DNA of 64,000 nt from Paenibacillus spongiae (GTDB lineage: Bacteria > Bacillota > Bacilli > Paenibacillales > Paenibacillaceae). Shown here in pieces: positions 27,433-36,971 of this stretch (positions are counted from its first letter, which is position 1; every line of letters starts with the position of its first letter). The notes beneath the pieces were generated by a model, which worked only from the letters and a program-made list of their open reading frames with translations, ran no database searches and was not told the origin of the DNA. The position numbers were made by a program, and so were the translations under genes. The stretch covers positions 2,560,501-2,624,500 of the forward strand of contig NZ_CP091430.1 of the NCBI RefSeq assembly GCF_024734895.1, in the 5' to 3' direction.

Positions 27433-28995
27433 GTGAACGAGAAATTGAACCAATACAGAGGCAGGTTGTCTCAGTATTGGAGTGGAGTAGGGAAGAAGCA
27501 ACGAATCTGGCTTGGAGCTACGGCAGGGGTATTACTTATATCTGTCATTCTGCTAACAGTAATCTTCTCCAAGACGGAGTATGAACTCGCGTTTCGCGAT
27601 TTGGACAGCACGGATGCAGCAGCGGTGATGAGCTATCTGGATGGCAGCGGTATTCCTTACAAGCTGTCTGATGCGGGAACAAGCATTTCGGTACCGGCAG
27701 CCGAGGCAGCCAAAGCGAAGGTGGAGGCAGGCTCGCAAGGCCTCATACAGAATGGTTCAATGGGCTTCGCAGCCTTCAACGAGGGCTCATCGCCGTTCGG
27801 TGCGACGGACCGGGAGTTCGATGTGAAGTACCGCAGCGCTCTCAACGGTGAAATTCAGCAGCTGCTGAACGGCATGCAGGGCGTACAAAAATCTAACGTT
27901 CTTGTTACACTCCCTGAAGAAAGCGTGTTTCTCTCGACAGAAGAACAGGAACCGGCTTCCGCGTCGATCATGATTACGTTCAAACCGGGATATCGTCCTA
28001 CACAGAAAGAAGTAGATGGGTATTATAACCTAGTCAAAACGGCGGTCCCTAAGCTGAACGTTGCAGACATTACGATATCGAGCCCGGAAGGCGAGCTTAT
28101 CGCCTCGAACGAAGTGGGCGGGAACGGCAGTGCGATGGCATTGGAAACCCACTTTCAAATCCAGCGCAAATACGAGAATGACCTGAAACGCAACATCCAA
28201 CAGTTTCTAAGTCCGATGGTAGGCATGAATAATCTCGTCGTCAGCGTTTCGAGCTCGATTAATTTCGATAAGAAAATGACGGACGAAGACCTGGTAAAAC
28301 CGCTTGATGACAACAATAACAACGGCATTATCATCAGCGAACAGACAAACTCCAAGACCGCTACCGGCTCGAACGGCGCCGGCGGGGTAGTCGGCACCGG
28401 CGAAACGGATGTGCCCGGCTATCAGGCGGCTGACGGCAGCGGCACTACGAACACCGAAGAAAACTCGCGTACAACGAACTATGATGTCAATCGGATCAAG
28501 AATCAGATTCAATCCGGCCCTTATGTCATTAAAGATTTATCCATTAGCGTTGCGGTTGAAAAGTCAAGATTGAACGATGAAGCCAAGAAAGACATTAACG
28601 CTTACTTGACGTCCCTTGTCCGTTCGCAGCTGGTCGAATCCGGTCAGAATGTTACTGATGACGCACTAGTCGCCAAAAAAGTTTCACTCATCGCACAAAC
28701 ATTCGCGGAAGGAAGCGGAGCAACCGCTGTTACGGGCTTGTCCACGCCATGGATGATCGGAATCGGACTCGCCGCACTTGCTTTAATCGGCGGTCTCGGT
28801 TTTGTCGTGCTTCGCAGGCGCAAGCGAGCAAACCAAGAGGAAGAAGTCATCGTTCCGGGCAAATTGGAATATCCGACGATCGACCTCGACAGTGCAAATA
28901 ACGAAAGCCAAGTGCGTAAACAGCTCGATACATTAGCAAAACGCAAGCCCGAAGAATTCGTCAATCTTCTTCGCACATGGCTTGTCGATGAATAG
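27433..28995 (+). CDS. fliF: Flagellar MS-ring protein FliF
   Basis: FliF forms the MS ring in the cytoplasmic membrane, the base on which the C ring and export gate assemble. The 520-residue protein has a first membrane helix at about residues 25-46 (IWLGATAGVLLISVILLTVIF). The ring-building periplasmic-side domain includes DREFDVKYRSALNGEIQ. A disordered Gly/Asn/Thr segment lies at about 290-340. A second helix sits at about 440-460, and a C-terminal FliG-binding tail follows. The GTG start has GAGGTGAAA upstream. Confidence 0.97.
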   Translation: MNEKLNQYRGRLSQYWSGVGKKQRIWLGATAGVLLISVILLTVIFSKTEYELAFRDLDSTDAAAVMSYLDGSGIPYKLSDAGTSISVPAAEAAKAKVEAGSQGLIQNGSMGFAAFNEGSSPFGATDREFDVKYRSALNGEIQQLLNGMQGVQKSNVLVTLPEESVFLSTEEQEPASASIMITFKPGYRPTQKEVDGYYNLVKTAVPKLNVADITISSPEGELIASNEVGGNGSAMALETHFQIQRKYENDLKRNIQQFLSPMVGMNNLVVSVSSSINFDKKMTDEDLVKPLDDNNNNGIIISEQTNSKTATGSNGAGGVVGTGETDVPGYQAADGSGTTNTEENSRTTNYDVNRIKNQIQSGPYVIKDLSISVAVEKSRLNDEAKKDINAYLTSLVRSQLVESGQNVTDDALVAKKVSLIAQTFAEGSGATAVTGLSTPWMIGIGLAALALIGGLGFVVLRRRKRANQEEEVIVPGKLEYPTIDLDSANNESQVRKQLDTLAKRKPEEFVNLLRTWLVDE

Positions 28996-29006
28996 AGGAG
29001 AAGCGA

Positions 29007-30020
29007 ATGGCTAAAGTTGCTCAAGGTTTTAGCGGACGTCAGAAAGCAGCCATATTGTTGATTTCGCTTGGCCCCGAAGTTTCCGCCCAAATCTTCAAAC
29101 ATTTGCGAGAAGAAGAAATCGAGCAGTTAACCCTTGAGATTGCTAACGTGCGTAAAGTGGATAACGCCGATAAGGAAATGATTTTAAGCGAATTTCATCA
29201 AATATGCCTCGCTCAGGAATACATCTCGCAGGGCGGCATTGCCTACGCCCGTGAAATTTTGGAGAAAGCCCTTGGTGAGCAGAAGGCCGTCGAGGTCATC
29301 AACCGCTTGACAGCTACCCTGCAAGTTCGTCCGTTCGATTTTGCCCGTAAAGCGGATGCCAGTCAGATTCTGAACTTTATCCAGAATGAAAACTCGCAGA
29401 CGATCGCACTCGTGCTTTCTTACTTGCAAGCCGATCAATCCGCCCAGATCTTATCTTCCCTTCCACAGGAAAAGCAGGCGGATGTCGCCAGACGGGTTGC
29501 GCTCATGGACAGCACTTCTCCAGAGGTGATCTCGCAGGTCGAACGCATACTCGAACAAAAGCTCTCTGCTACCGTTACTCAAGATTACACCAGTGCGGGC
29601 GGTATTGAATCCATTGTTCAAATATTAAATGGTGTAGACCGGGGGACCGAACGTACGATCCTCGACGCACTGGAAATTCAAGACCCCGAATTGGCCGAAG
29701 AAATCAAGAAGCGGATGTTTGTTTTCGAAGACATCGTCAACATCGACAACCGTTCCATACAGCGAATTATCCGCGATATCGAGAATGCCGATTTACAGCT
29801 TGCGCTTAAAGTGGCAAGCGAAGAAGTCCGTGAAGCGATCTTCCGCAATATGTCCAAGCGCATGGCGGAAACCTTCATGGAAGAAATGGAATATATGGGA
29901 CCTGTCCGCCTGCGCGATGTTGAAGAAGCTCAAACGCGCATCGTAGCGACGATCCGCAGACTCGAAGAGTCCGGCGAGATCATTATCGCACGCGGTGGAG
30001 GTGACGATATCATTGTCTAG
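29007..30020 (+). CDS. fliG: Flagellar motor switch protein FliG
   Basis: FliG is the C-ring component that interacts with the stator and generates torque. The 337-residue protein starts KVAQGFSGRQKAAILLISL. It contains the armadillo-type middle domain (NEN-SQTIALVLSYLQADQSA) and the charged C-terminal torque helix region (EAIFRNMSKRMAETFMEEMEYMGPVRLRDVE). The start has AGAGGAG upstream. Its 3' end overlaps the fliH start. Confidence 0.97.
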   Translation: MAKVAQGFSGRQKAAILLISLGPEVSAQIFKHLREEEIEQLTLEIANVRKVDNADKEMILSEFHQICLAQEYISQGGIAYAREILEKALGEQKAVEVINRLTATLQVRPFDFARKADASQILNFIQNENSQTIALVLSYLQADQSAQILSSLPQEKQADVARRVALMDSTSPEVISQVERILEQKLSATVTQDYTSAGGIESIVQILNGVDRGTERTILDALEIQDPELAEEIKKRMFVFEDIVNIDNRSIQRIIRDIENADLQLALKVASEEVREAIFRNMSKRMAETFMEEMEYMGPVRLRDVEEAQTRIVATIRRLEESGEIIIARGGGDDIIV

Positions 30021-30834
30021 CCTTTACAAGTCTTCTCAAGTTGTTTCCGCTCATGATTTGAAACGGCTGGAATGGTATAACCAGCATGCCGTTCAACCGG
30101 AGCCTGAGCCGGAGCCGGCTGGGCCGGATGAAGAAACCGTCTCGCTGCAGCAGCGGATTCTCAATGATGCCGAGATGTTCGCCAAGCAGCGTCTGGAAGA
30201 AACCGGACAGCAGATCGAAGCGATGCTCGCTTCCGCGAACGAGCAAATCAATAACTGGTGGCAGGAGCGTCGCGACCAGGACTTGCAGCATTTCGAGCAA
30301 ATCCGGAGCGAAGGCTACCAGCAGGGCTACAACGAAGGAAAGACCGAATCCGAGCAGGAAGTTTGGCAGCAATGGGAATCGGCTTTAACCGAAGCCAAAT
30401 CGATCCTGGATTCCGCTTATCAAATGAAAGAGCAAATCATCCAGGAAGCCGAACCGTTTCTGGTTGAGCTCAGCGCTGCGATTGCAGAGAAAATCATCGG
30501 CAAGCAGCTGACGGTTTCGCCGGAATGGTCGCTCGAACTGATTCGCAAATCGCTTGAACGAAGACGGGAGCAGGGTGTCATAACGCTATGCGTTGCACCA
30601 GGGCATCTAACGTTCGTACAAGCGGCCCGAGAAGAATTGAGCCTTGCGATCGATTCGCAGGCTGAACTGCAGATCGTCCCCGACGTATCGGTCAAGGATA
30701 ACGGATGTGTGATCCGTTCGGCATTCGGAAGCATCGATGCCCGGATCGACACGCAGCTCTCGGAAGTCAAACGCGAGTTGATCCAGCTGGCGCTTCAAGC
30801 TGAAGAGCGGGGGCAAGCCGATGACAGTCACTAA
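30013..30834 (+). CDS. fliH: Flagellar export ATPase regulator FliH
   Basis: FliH forms a stator-like dimer that holds the FliI ATPase at the export gate. The 273-residue protein is acidic and glutamine-rich. It has a PEPEPEPAG stretch at about residues 34-42, a long coiled coil with a [10 protein letters not shown] repeat region, and a C-terminal V-ATPase E/FliH domain ([14 protein letters not shown]). TTG 30013 is chosen because GGAGGTGACG lies just upstream. The in-frame GTG at 29995 would start before this site. It overlaps fliG by 8 bases and fliI by 14. Confidence 0.93.
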   Translation: MSSLYKSSQVVSAHDLKRLEWYNQHAVQPEPEPEPAGPDEETVSLQQRILNDAEMFAKQRLEETGQQIEAMLASANEQINNWWQERRDQDLQHFEQIRSEGYQQGYNEGKTESEQEVWQQWESALTEAKSILDSAYQMKEQIIQEAEPFLVELSAAIAEKIIGKQLTVSPEWSLELIRKSLERRREQGVITLCVAPGHLTFVQAAREELSLAIDSQAELQIVPDVSVKDNGCVIRSAFGSIDARIDTQLSEVKRELIQLALQAEERGQADDSH

Positions 30835-32146
30835 GCTGGACGCTCAAAAATATATCGAGCATCTCCGCCCGATCGATCCCGTTCGAGTGAACGGAAAAGT
30901 GACGCAGGTTATCGGATTGACCGTCGAATCCGAAGGGCCCGATGCCAGTATCGGAGACTTATGTTACATCTATCCGGTAAAGACGGCAAAGCCATTAAAG
31001 GCGGAGGTTGTCGGATTCCGCAATAATAAAGTCATCTTGATGCCGCTCGGCGAGCTGACCTCGATCGGTCCTGGCTGCGACGTTGTCGGAACAGGCAAAC
31101 CGCTTACGGTACAGGTCGGATCCGACCTGCTCGGCAAAGTGCTCGACGGGCTTGGCCAGCCGCTCGACGGCTCGTTTATTCCAAGCCGGATGCCGCATTA
31201 TTCGACGCAGAGCGCACCGAGCAATCCGCTGATGAGACCGAGAGTCAAGGAGCCGTTAAGCATTGGCGTACGGGCAATCGACGGTCTGCTCACCGTAGGG
31301 CAAGGGCAGCGCGTCGGCATCTTCGCAGGCTCCGGCGTCGGCAAGAGTACACTGCTCGGCATGGTGGCCCGCAACACATCAGCCGATGTGAACGTCATCG
31401 CGCTCATTGGCGAACGGGGACGCGAGGTTCTCGAATTTATCGAGAAGGATCTCGGTCCGGAAGGGCTAGCCCGTTCCGTCGTCATTGTAGCGACATCCGA
31501 TCAACCGGCGCTTATCCGTATGAAGGGCGCTCTGATCGCCACGACGATTGCCGAATATTTTCGCGATCGCGGGCTGAACGTCATGCTGATGATGGATTCC
31601 GTAACAAGGTACGCCATGGCGCTCCGCGAAGTCGGCCTGGCGATTGGAGAACCGCCGGCTACAAGAGGCTATACGCCTTCCGTTTTCGCGAATTTGCCCA
31701 AACTGCTGGAACGTGCCGGCACAGGGCCCAGAGGCTCCATAACAGCCTTCTATACGGTACTGGTCGACGGCGACGATATGAACGAGCCCATTGCGGACGC
31801 CGTACGGGGCATCCTGGACGGACATATCGTGCTAAGCCGGGATTTAGCGCACAAGGGCCATTTTCCGGCGATCGATGTTCTTTCCTCGGTTAGCCGGGTT
31901 ATGAAAGAAATCGTGTCCGAAGAACAACAGGATGCGGCAAATGAATTAAAACGTTTGCTTGCTATTTATAAAGATTCGGAAGACCTGATCAATATTGGGG
32001 CGTACCAACGGGGTTCCAATAAAGAAATTGATCGCGCCATCGAACAAATCGATCAAATTCGAGCATTTACCCGGCAGAAGACGACGGAAAAAGTGGATTA
32101 TCAAGAAGCGCAAGCGAAGCTCGTTAACGATTTTCATAGGAGTTGA
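30821..32146 (+). CDS. fliI: Flagellum-specific export ATPase FliI
   Basis: FliI is the F1-beta-like hexameric ATPase of the flagellar type III export system. The 441-residue protein has Walker [16 protein letters not shown], the FliI/YscN signature [23 protein letters not shown], and Walker [22 protein letters not shown]. The ATG lies within the end of fliH. fliJ follows with a 4-base potential overlap. Confidence 0.97.
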   Translation: MTVTKLDAQKYIEHLRPIDPVRVNGKVTQVIGLTVESEGPDASIGDLCYIYPVKTAKPLKAEVVGFRNNKVILMPLGELTSIGPGCDVVGTGKPLTVQVGSDLLGKVLDGLGQPLDGSFIPSRMPHYSTQSAPSNPLMRPRVKEPLSIGVRAIDGLLTVGQGQRVGIFAGSGVGKSTLLGMVARNTSADVNVIALIGERGREVLEFIEKDLGPEGLARSVVIVATSDQPALIRMKGALIATTIAEYFRDRGLNVMLMMDSVTRYAMALREVGLAIGEPPATRGYTPSVFANLPKLLERAGTGPRGSITAFYTVLVDGDDMNEPIADAVRGILDGHIVLSRDLAHKGHFPAIDVLSSVSRVMKEIVSEEQQDAANELKRLLAIYKDSEDLINIGAYQRGSNKEIDRAIEQIDQIRAFTRQKTTEKVDYQEAQAKLVNDFHRS

Positions 32147-32154
32147 TTCCTCTC

Positions 32155-32601
32155 GTGGCTAAGTTTCTGTATACCTATCAAAAAATCGTGGATTTGAAAT
32201 CCAGTGAGAAGACGCAAGCCGAATGGCTGCTATCCTCGGCAGTCAGCAAGCTGCATGAGGAAGAAGCGACTCTGGAAGGGTTGTTACAGGAACGTTCCGA
32301 ATGGCTGGAACGGCTTCAGGAAGCTTCGGAGAAGGTTGTCTCGCTCTCCAGTATTCGCGTCGTGCAGCTGTATCTTGAGTTTATCGAGAGCAAAATTGCA
32401 TCGAAGCGTTCGGACGTAAGGCAGGCTAAGCAGGAAGTCGAATCCAGCCGTTCTCACTTAACGGATCGGATGATGGATGAGAAGGTATGGTTGAAAGCGA
32501 AGGATCATGCTCGGGATAGATACCGCGTTCTCACGCTGGCGAAGGAACAGAATGAATTGGATGAAATGGCGACGGTCCGTTTTGTCGCTCCAGCCCGGTA
32601 A
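32155..32601 (+). CDS. fliJ: Flagellar export chaperone FliJ
   Basis: FliJ is a coiled-coil stalk-like protein that couples FliI to the FlhA gate. The 148-residue protein is predicted almost wholly coiled coil (FLYTYQKIVDLKSSEKTQAEW, YLEFIESKIASKRSDVRQAKQ). It fits by position and composition. GTG 32155 is chosen with TAGGAG eight bases upstream, rather than TTG 32143 inside that region. The fliJ and MotE-like genes are separated by 52 bases. Confidence 0.9.
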   Translation: MAKFLYTYQKIVDLKSSEKTQAEWLLSSAVSKLHEEEATLEGLLQERSEWLERLQEASEKVVSLSSIRVVQLYLEFIESKIASKRSDVRQAKQEVESSRSHLTDRMMDEKVWLKAKDHARDRYRVLTLAKEQNELDEMATVRFVAPAR

Positions 32602-32653
32602 TTCGAAATTAGGCTTGACGAATCGGGTGCAATTGCCCGAGGAGGGGATAATC

Positions 32654-33556
32654 ATGGCGGATTTAGATATGGAAAAACAAGGCTACAGCGGGTTTGAACG
32701 GTTTATGTTTTTTGTAACGCCCATCTTATTTACGCTCATACTGCTTGGTGTGCTGCTGACACTGTTCGATTTCGATCTGCGCAACAAAATGCTGAGCCTT
32801 GGGAATTCGATTCCTGTGCTGGAGAAGGTGCTTCCGGATCCGGCAGCGCCTGAGCTGTCGATGGATGAAGAGAAGCTGAAGAACGAGAAAACATCGGCTA
32901 AGGTTGCCGAATTGACTTCTCAGCTCACCGCGAAGGAAGCCGAATTGAGAAAGCTGACCGAAGAAAGCGCGAAGCAGACGCAGCAGGTGAAGGATCTGCA
33001 GGGTCAGGTGGATCAGCTTAAACGCGTGAATAGCGAGCAGCAGCTGGAAGACGAGCAGTACCAGTCGAAAATCGGCGAGCTTGCCGGCATGTATGCCAAG
33101 ATTACGCCAAGTAAAGCGGCCCCGATCCTGGAAAGCATGGAGCTTGAAGAAGCGGTTCTTGTATTGGACGCGATGCGTCCGGATGACCGGGTCCGCATCT
33201 TGGAGAAGATGACGCCGAAGAAAGCGGCAGATGCGACGGTCATGCTCAAGGATGCCGCAACGGCGAAGGATAGACAGATCGCTGCGCTGCAGGCAAGGAT
33301 CAAGAAGCAGGATTCCGCGAAAGCACAGCCGCAATCGGTATTGGATACGACGCAGCTGAAGGATACGTTTGCCAATATGGATGCGAAGAGTGCAGGCGAG
33401 CTGCTCATCAAGATGTCCGATGTCAGTCCGAGCAAGGTTCTTCGTATCTTAAATGCGGTCGACAGCACTTCGCGCTCGAACATTCTGGCGGAAATGTCGG
33501 CTATTAATAAAGGCATCACGGCACAATTAGTCTCGAAATTGATGTCCGGGAAATAA
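32654..33556 (+). CDS. MotE/YlxF-like membrane protein
   Basis: A 300-residue protein in the position of B. subtilis ylxF. It has one N-terminal membrane helix (FMFFVTPILFTLILLGVLLTLF), a coiled coil at about residues 80-130 (KVAELTSQLTAKEAELRKL), and two copies of an MgtE N-terminal-like motif (MYAKITPSKAAPILESMEL and ANMDAKSAGELLIKMSDV). MotE proteins act as chaperones for the stator protein MotC in alpha-proteobacteria. Whether this family member does so is unknown. ATG 32654 is preceded by GAGGAGGGG; the longer open frame from 32507 overlaps fliJ and is not used. Confidence 0.88.
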   Translation: MADLDMEKQGYSGFERFMFFVTPILFTLILLGVLLTLFDFDLRNKMLSLGNSIPVLEKVLPDPAAPELSMDEEKLKNEKTSAKVAELTSQLTAKEAELRKLTEESAKQTQQVKDLQGQVDQLKRVNSEQQLEDEQYQSKIGELAGMYAKITPSKAAPILESMELEEAVLVLDAMRPDDRVRILEKMTPKKAADATVMLKDAATAKDRQIAALQARIKKQDSAKAQPQSVLDTTQLKDTFANMDAKSAGELLIKMSDVSPSKVLRILNAVDSTSRSNILAEMSAINKGITAQLVSKLMSGK

Positions 33557-33609
33557 ACGTTCGTTGGTGGACTGTACTATGAAACAGATCGGAAAGGAGG
33601 TGAACAAAT

Positions 33610-35067
33610 ATGCAAATGGCAGTCTCACAAACGCCCACAGCTGGCGTACAGGCTTTGGCAAACGGCAAAGCAGCCAAAGGGGCGGATGGACAAGCCTTCG
33701 GACTTGCTTTAAATCAGACGATTAACGGCGGAAGCGGAAATGCCGGACAAGCCGCACAGCAGTTGAATGCCGATACCGCTGCAGCTGCAGCGACGACTGC
33801 ATTGACGAATCTGCTGGGCGAGAGCGTTACAACGGCCGATCTGCTCGCTGCGATCGAAGGCTTGTTGAAGCAGCTGGATGAAATGGGCGGCGACAACGCC
33901 GAGACGAACGTTACGGAAGCGGATTTGAACGAAGCGCTGGCCGAGCTTGACAATTTGCTCGCTCTGCTAGGTGCCGTACCGGCCCTGCAGCCATTCATGA
34001 ATCAAACGGCGGTTCAATCCGGTCTGACGAATCTGGACGCGAATGCCGAAGCGGATTTATCGTTGGATTTGGACGCAGTCAAGGCTGTGATGAACAAGGC
34101 GTCAGCGTCAGTCGAGAATCTGACGGCTCAGATGCAGATGGCGGCAAAGCCGGAGCAGTCCGGCGAGAATTTCGCTGCCATTAAGTCCGCGCTGGAAGGT
34201 GCATTGACCGATCTTCGTTCGTTCCTGCAGCAGGGCAAAGGCAATGGAGCCGTGAACGAACAGAATGCGATCATCAGCAAGCAGCTTCAAGCTGTGAAGC
34301 TTGTGCTGGGCGGCGCATCGTTATCAACTGCAGAAGCGGATGTAACGGATGCAGAGACGCAGGTTGCGAACATGCTTCGTTCGATGTCGTCACGGCCGGC
34401 AGCCAGCACGCACCTGCAGCGATTGGGCAATCAGCTGTTCCATGCGGGCTTGATATCGGTCATTCCTACCCAGGAGGAAGCTGGCATCAATCTGACGGAG
34501 GAGCCGGTTCCTGCACCGACTGCGGTGTTGCAGCAAGCAGTAGGATCGCAGGAGGTTCTGCGGCAGCAGCCGGTGAAGACGGTTATCGTTCAAGCGGTTC
34601 CGGTTCAACAATTTGCCGAGACGATGGAGAGTTTGGTTGTCAAGCAATTTAATGTAACGTCCGCGAATGGAATGTCGGAAGCCCGCATCTCCCTTTATCC
34701 GGAGCGATTGGGTCAAGTTGATGTCCGTATTACGGTACATAACGGTCAATTGACGGCTATGTTCGTGACGGATACGGCTTCAGCACGAGACATGCTGGAG
34801 AGCCAGATGGCGCAGCTTCGTTCGGCTTTGCAATCTCAAGGTCTGCAGGTTGACAAACTGGAGGTCTCCCATAACTTGGAGCAATCGAACCTCTTCCAAG
34901 GGAGAGAAGGCTCAAGCAACCGCGAACAACAAGCGGCGAAGCGAAATAAATCCGAAGGGGATTCCTCATTCGACAGCATATCATTCGAAACGGAAGATGA
35001 ACTGGCTATTGAACAAGCCGTTGACCGAACGCTCGGCTTTGGCAGAGGTGTGAACGCAAGAGCATAG
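33610..35067 (+). CDS. fliK: Flagellar hook-length control protein FliK
   Basis: FliK is secreted during hook growth and triggers the FlhB specificity switch at correct hook length. The 485-residue protein has a disordered Ala/Gln-rich N-terminal and central part. The C-terminal Flg_hook domain contains ARISLYPERLGQVDVRITV and SQGLQVDKLEVSHN. A Gln/Asn-rich tail follows. The ATG is preceded by GGAAAGGAGGTG. It sits directly before flgD, as in B. subtilis. Confidence 0.95.
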   Translation: MQMAVSQTPTAGVQALANGKAAKGADGQAFGLALNQTINGGSGNAGQAAQQLNADTAAAAATTALTNLLGESVTTADLLAAIEGLLKQLDEMGGDNAETNVTEADLNEALAELDNLLALLGAVPALQPFMNQTAVQSGLTNLDANAEADLSLDLDAVKAVMNKASASVENLTAQMQMAAKPEQSGENFAAIKSALEGALTDLRSFLQQGKGNGAVNEQNAIISKQLQAVKLVLGGASLSTAEADVTDAETQVANMLRSMSSRPAASTHLQRLGNQLFHAGLISVIPTQEEAGINLTEEPVPAPTAVLQQAVGSQEVLRQQPVKTVIVQAVPVQQFAETMESLVVKQFNVTSANGMSEARISLYPERLGQVDVRITVHNGQLTAMFVTDTASARDMLESQMAQLRSALQSQGLQVDKLEVSHNLEQSNLFQGREGSSNREQQAAKRNKSEGDSSFDSISFETEDELAIEQAVDRTLGFGRGVNARA

Positions 35068-35116
35068 TCTGGCAGCATACTCTTAGCACCATGCACGAAT
35101 GGAGGTGAAGTGTGTA

Positions 35117-35575
35117 ATGGCGTCAGATAGCGTATCTACCCGTAATGTGTGGCCGTATTACGACAAGAGCAATGTACAGATGGCAGCGGAGAAGAAGAAG
35201 GACAATAATTCGCTTGGGAAAGACGATTTTTTACGTATCCTGGTTACCCAGCTGCGGAACCAAGATCCGATGCAGCCTCTGCAGGATAGCGACTTTATCG
35301 CGCAGATGGCGCAATTTACATCTGTCGAGCAGCTGATGAACATGTCTAACGAAATGACGATGCTGCGGCAAAATCTCGGGATGGCCTCAAGCATGATCGG
35401 CAAAGAAATCGCTTGGTACGATTACACGGAAACCGGCGAGCTGGTTCCTTTCTCCGGCAAGGTGGAATCCATTCTGATCAAAGATAACGTACAGTACGCC
35501 ATCGTAGGCGAAAGCCAAATACCGCTGGACAAGATTGTGTCGATTGCCGAAGGCGGTGAAACATCAGATGGATAA
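35117..35575 (+). CDS. flgD: Flagellar hook assembly (capping) protein FlgD
   Basis: FlgD forms the scaffold cap on which FlgE polymerises. The 152-residue protein has the family motif LGKDDFLRILVTQLRNQDPMQPLQDSDFIAQMAQF split by a clear helix break. The C-terminal barrel part is short (PFSGKVESILIKDNVQYAIVG), typical of Bacillales FlgD. ATG 35117 follows GGAGGTG; the ATG at 35099 lies upstream of this site. The stop overlaps the next gene. Confidence 0.95.
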   Translation: MASDSVSTRNVWPYYDKSNVQMAAEKKKDNNSLGKDDFLRILVTQLRNQDPMQPLQDSDFIAQMAQFTSVEQLMNMSNEMTMLRQNLGMASSMIGKEIAWYDYTETGELVPFSGKVESILIKDNVQYAIVGESQIPLDKIVSIAEGGETSDG

Positions 35576-35945
35576 TCGGATGACGATTGCTCAGCTCCGT
35601 CTGACAAGCGCGAATGCCCAGCTTCGCAAACAAGCGGGGACGGAACAATCTGGCAGCAGCGCTTCATTTAAAGATGTACTAAACCGCAATGTGCTCAAAT
35701 TCAGTCAGCATGCCGAGCTTCGCATGCAGCAGCGGGGGATTTCGTTTAAACCGGAAACCATTCATGAAATCGTGAGCGCGATCGACCAAGCCGCCGCCAA
35801 AGGGGCCAAGGATTCGCTCGTGGTTTACCGCGATGTGGCCATGATCGTGAATATTCCCAGCAGAACCGTTGTAACGGCGATGGACGGCAAATCGCTGCAT
35901 GGGAATGTGTTTACTCAAATCGATAGTGCCGTAATCGTCAATTAA
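35568..35945 (+). CDS. TIGR02530-type flagellar operon protein
   Basis: A 125-residue protein of the small family found between flgD and flgE in many Bacillota and Clostridia. The function has not been established. The visible core is FSQHAELRMQQRGISF, then HEIVSAIDQAAAKGAKDSLVVYRDVAMIVN, with the terminal NVFTQIDSAVIVN. There is no membrane segment. ATG 35568 overlaps the end of flgD by 8 bases. A 145-base structured gap follows before flgE. Confidence 0.88.
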   Translation: MDNRMTIAQLRLTSANAQLRKQAGTEQSGSSASFKDVLNRNVLKFSQHAELRMQQRGISFKPETIHEIVSAIDQAAAKGAKDSLVVYRDVAMIVNIPSRTVVTAMDGKSLHGNVFTQIDSAVIVN

Positions 35946-35974
35946 TGGGCTGGACCTCGGATGAGGAAGCCATA

Positions 35975-36073
35975 GAGCTGTGGATCGACTGATACAGCTC
36001 GCAAATAACGGGCGAAGCCCGCAAAAACTTAAGCTGATGCTTACGAAGCAGTTTTTGCTTCGCAAAAACTTTT
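35975..36073 (+). other. Structured RNA leader upstream of flgE
   Basis: Three hairpins follow one another. The first is GAGCTGT (35975-35981) with ACAGCTC (35994-36000). The second is CGGGC-GAA-GCCCG (36009-36021). The third is AGTTTTTGC (36050-36058) with GCAAAAACT (36062-36070) and TTT after it. GCAAAAACTT also occurs at 36021-36030, so the centre strand of hairpin 3 can pair with either copy. The flgE AGGAGG begins at 36074. Confidence 0.6.
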
Positions 36074-36090
36074 AGGAGGTCAAAAAACGC

Positions 36091-36915
36091 ATGTTAAGAT
36101 CGATGTACTCTGGTGTTTCGGGTATGCGCGGATTTCAAACGAAGCTCGACGTAATTGGGAATAACATCGCCAACGTGAATACGGTAGGCTTTAAAGCCGG
36201 ACGCGTGATGTTCAAGGATATTCTGAGTCAGACGGTATCCGGCGTTTCTACCCCTGAGGAAGGCACCTCGGGCGGCGTTAATGCGAAGCAGATCGGTCTG
36301 GGCGTAGCGCTTGCCTCTATCGATACGGTACATACGCCGGGCAGCGCGATGACGACGAATAATCCGACGGACGTTCGGATCGACGGCGACGGATTCTTTG
36401 CGGTCTCGTCTGGAGACGGGGCCGAGGTACCGTATCTGACTCGCGCAGGCAACTTTACGTTGGATGCGGCTGGACAGCTTGTGAATGGAGACGGCATGTT
36501 CGTTCTGGATTCCGGCGGAGCACCTATTGTCCTTGATCCTGCTGAAGTTAAATCTTTCTCGATCGCTCAGGACGGCCAGATCATCGCTGTCGGTGTTGAC
36601 GGGACCAGCGCTCCGACAGGCATTATGCTAGGTATCGTGAAAGTGGTCAATCCGGCCGGCCTCGAGAAGCTGGGCGGTAACCTGTACCGCGTAACGCCGA
36701 ATGCGAACCTCGATGGCGAGGTTGCAATCACGACTGCAGGCGATCCTGAAGCCGGCACCGGCGCCATTATTTCCGGACAGCTGGAAATGTCCAACGTTGA
36801 CCTGACATCCGAGTTCACGGAGATGATCGTTGCACAGCGCGGCTTCCAAGCAAACTCGCGCATCATTACGACCTCCGATGAAATCCTGCAGGAAGTCGTT
36901 AACCTGAAACGATAG
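36091..36915 (+). CDS. flgE: Flagellar hook protein FlgE (FlgG-like short form)
   Basis: This is the hook subunit, secreted through the flagellar export gate and polymerised under the FlgD cap. The 274-residue protein is the short form typical of Bacillales and resembles the rod protein FlgG. The N-terminus MLRSMYSGVSGMRGFQTKLD is followed by VIGNNIANVNTVGFKAGRVMF. The C-terminal axial domain is SNVDLTSEFTEMIVAQRGFQ and ANSRIITTSDEILQEVVNL. It is flanked by strong RNA structures on both sides. The ATG has AGGAGG, 11 bases upstream. Confidence 0.95.
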   Translation: MLRSMYSGVSGMRGFQTKLDVIGNNIANVNTVGFKAGRVMFKDILSQTVSGVSTPEEGTSGGVNAKQIGLGVALASIDTVHTPGSAMTTNNPTDVRIDGDGFFAVSSGDGAEVPYLTRAGNFTLDAAGQLVNGDGMFVLDSGGAPIVLDPAEVKSFSIAQDGQIIAVGVDGTSAPTGIMLGIVKVVNPAGLEKLGGNLYRVTPNANLDGEVAITTAGDPEAGTGAIISGQLEMSNVDLTSEFTEMIVAQRGFQANSRIITTSDEILQEVVNLKR

Positions 36916-36921
36916 GCCATT

Positions 36922-36958
36922 AACCGCCGGTGAGGCTTCACCGCCTCCCGGCTAGGTT
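36922..36958 (+). other. Intercistronic hairpin between flgE and flbD
   Basis: GCCGG-T-GAGGC (36926-36936) pairs with GCCTCCCGGC (36943-36952) as 10 bp with one bulged T. AACC and GGTT extend the stem outwards. Only TTTA follows, then the AGGAGG of flbD. It may stabilise the 3' end of flgE mRNA or attenuate, not act as a strong terminator. Confidence 0.65.
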
Positions 36959-36971
36959 TAGGAGGTAACTC

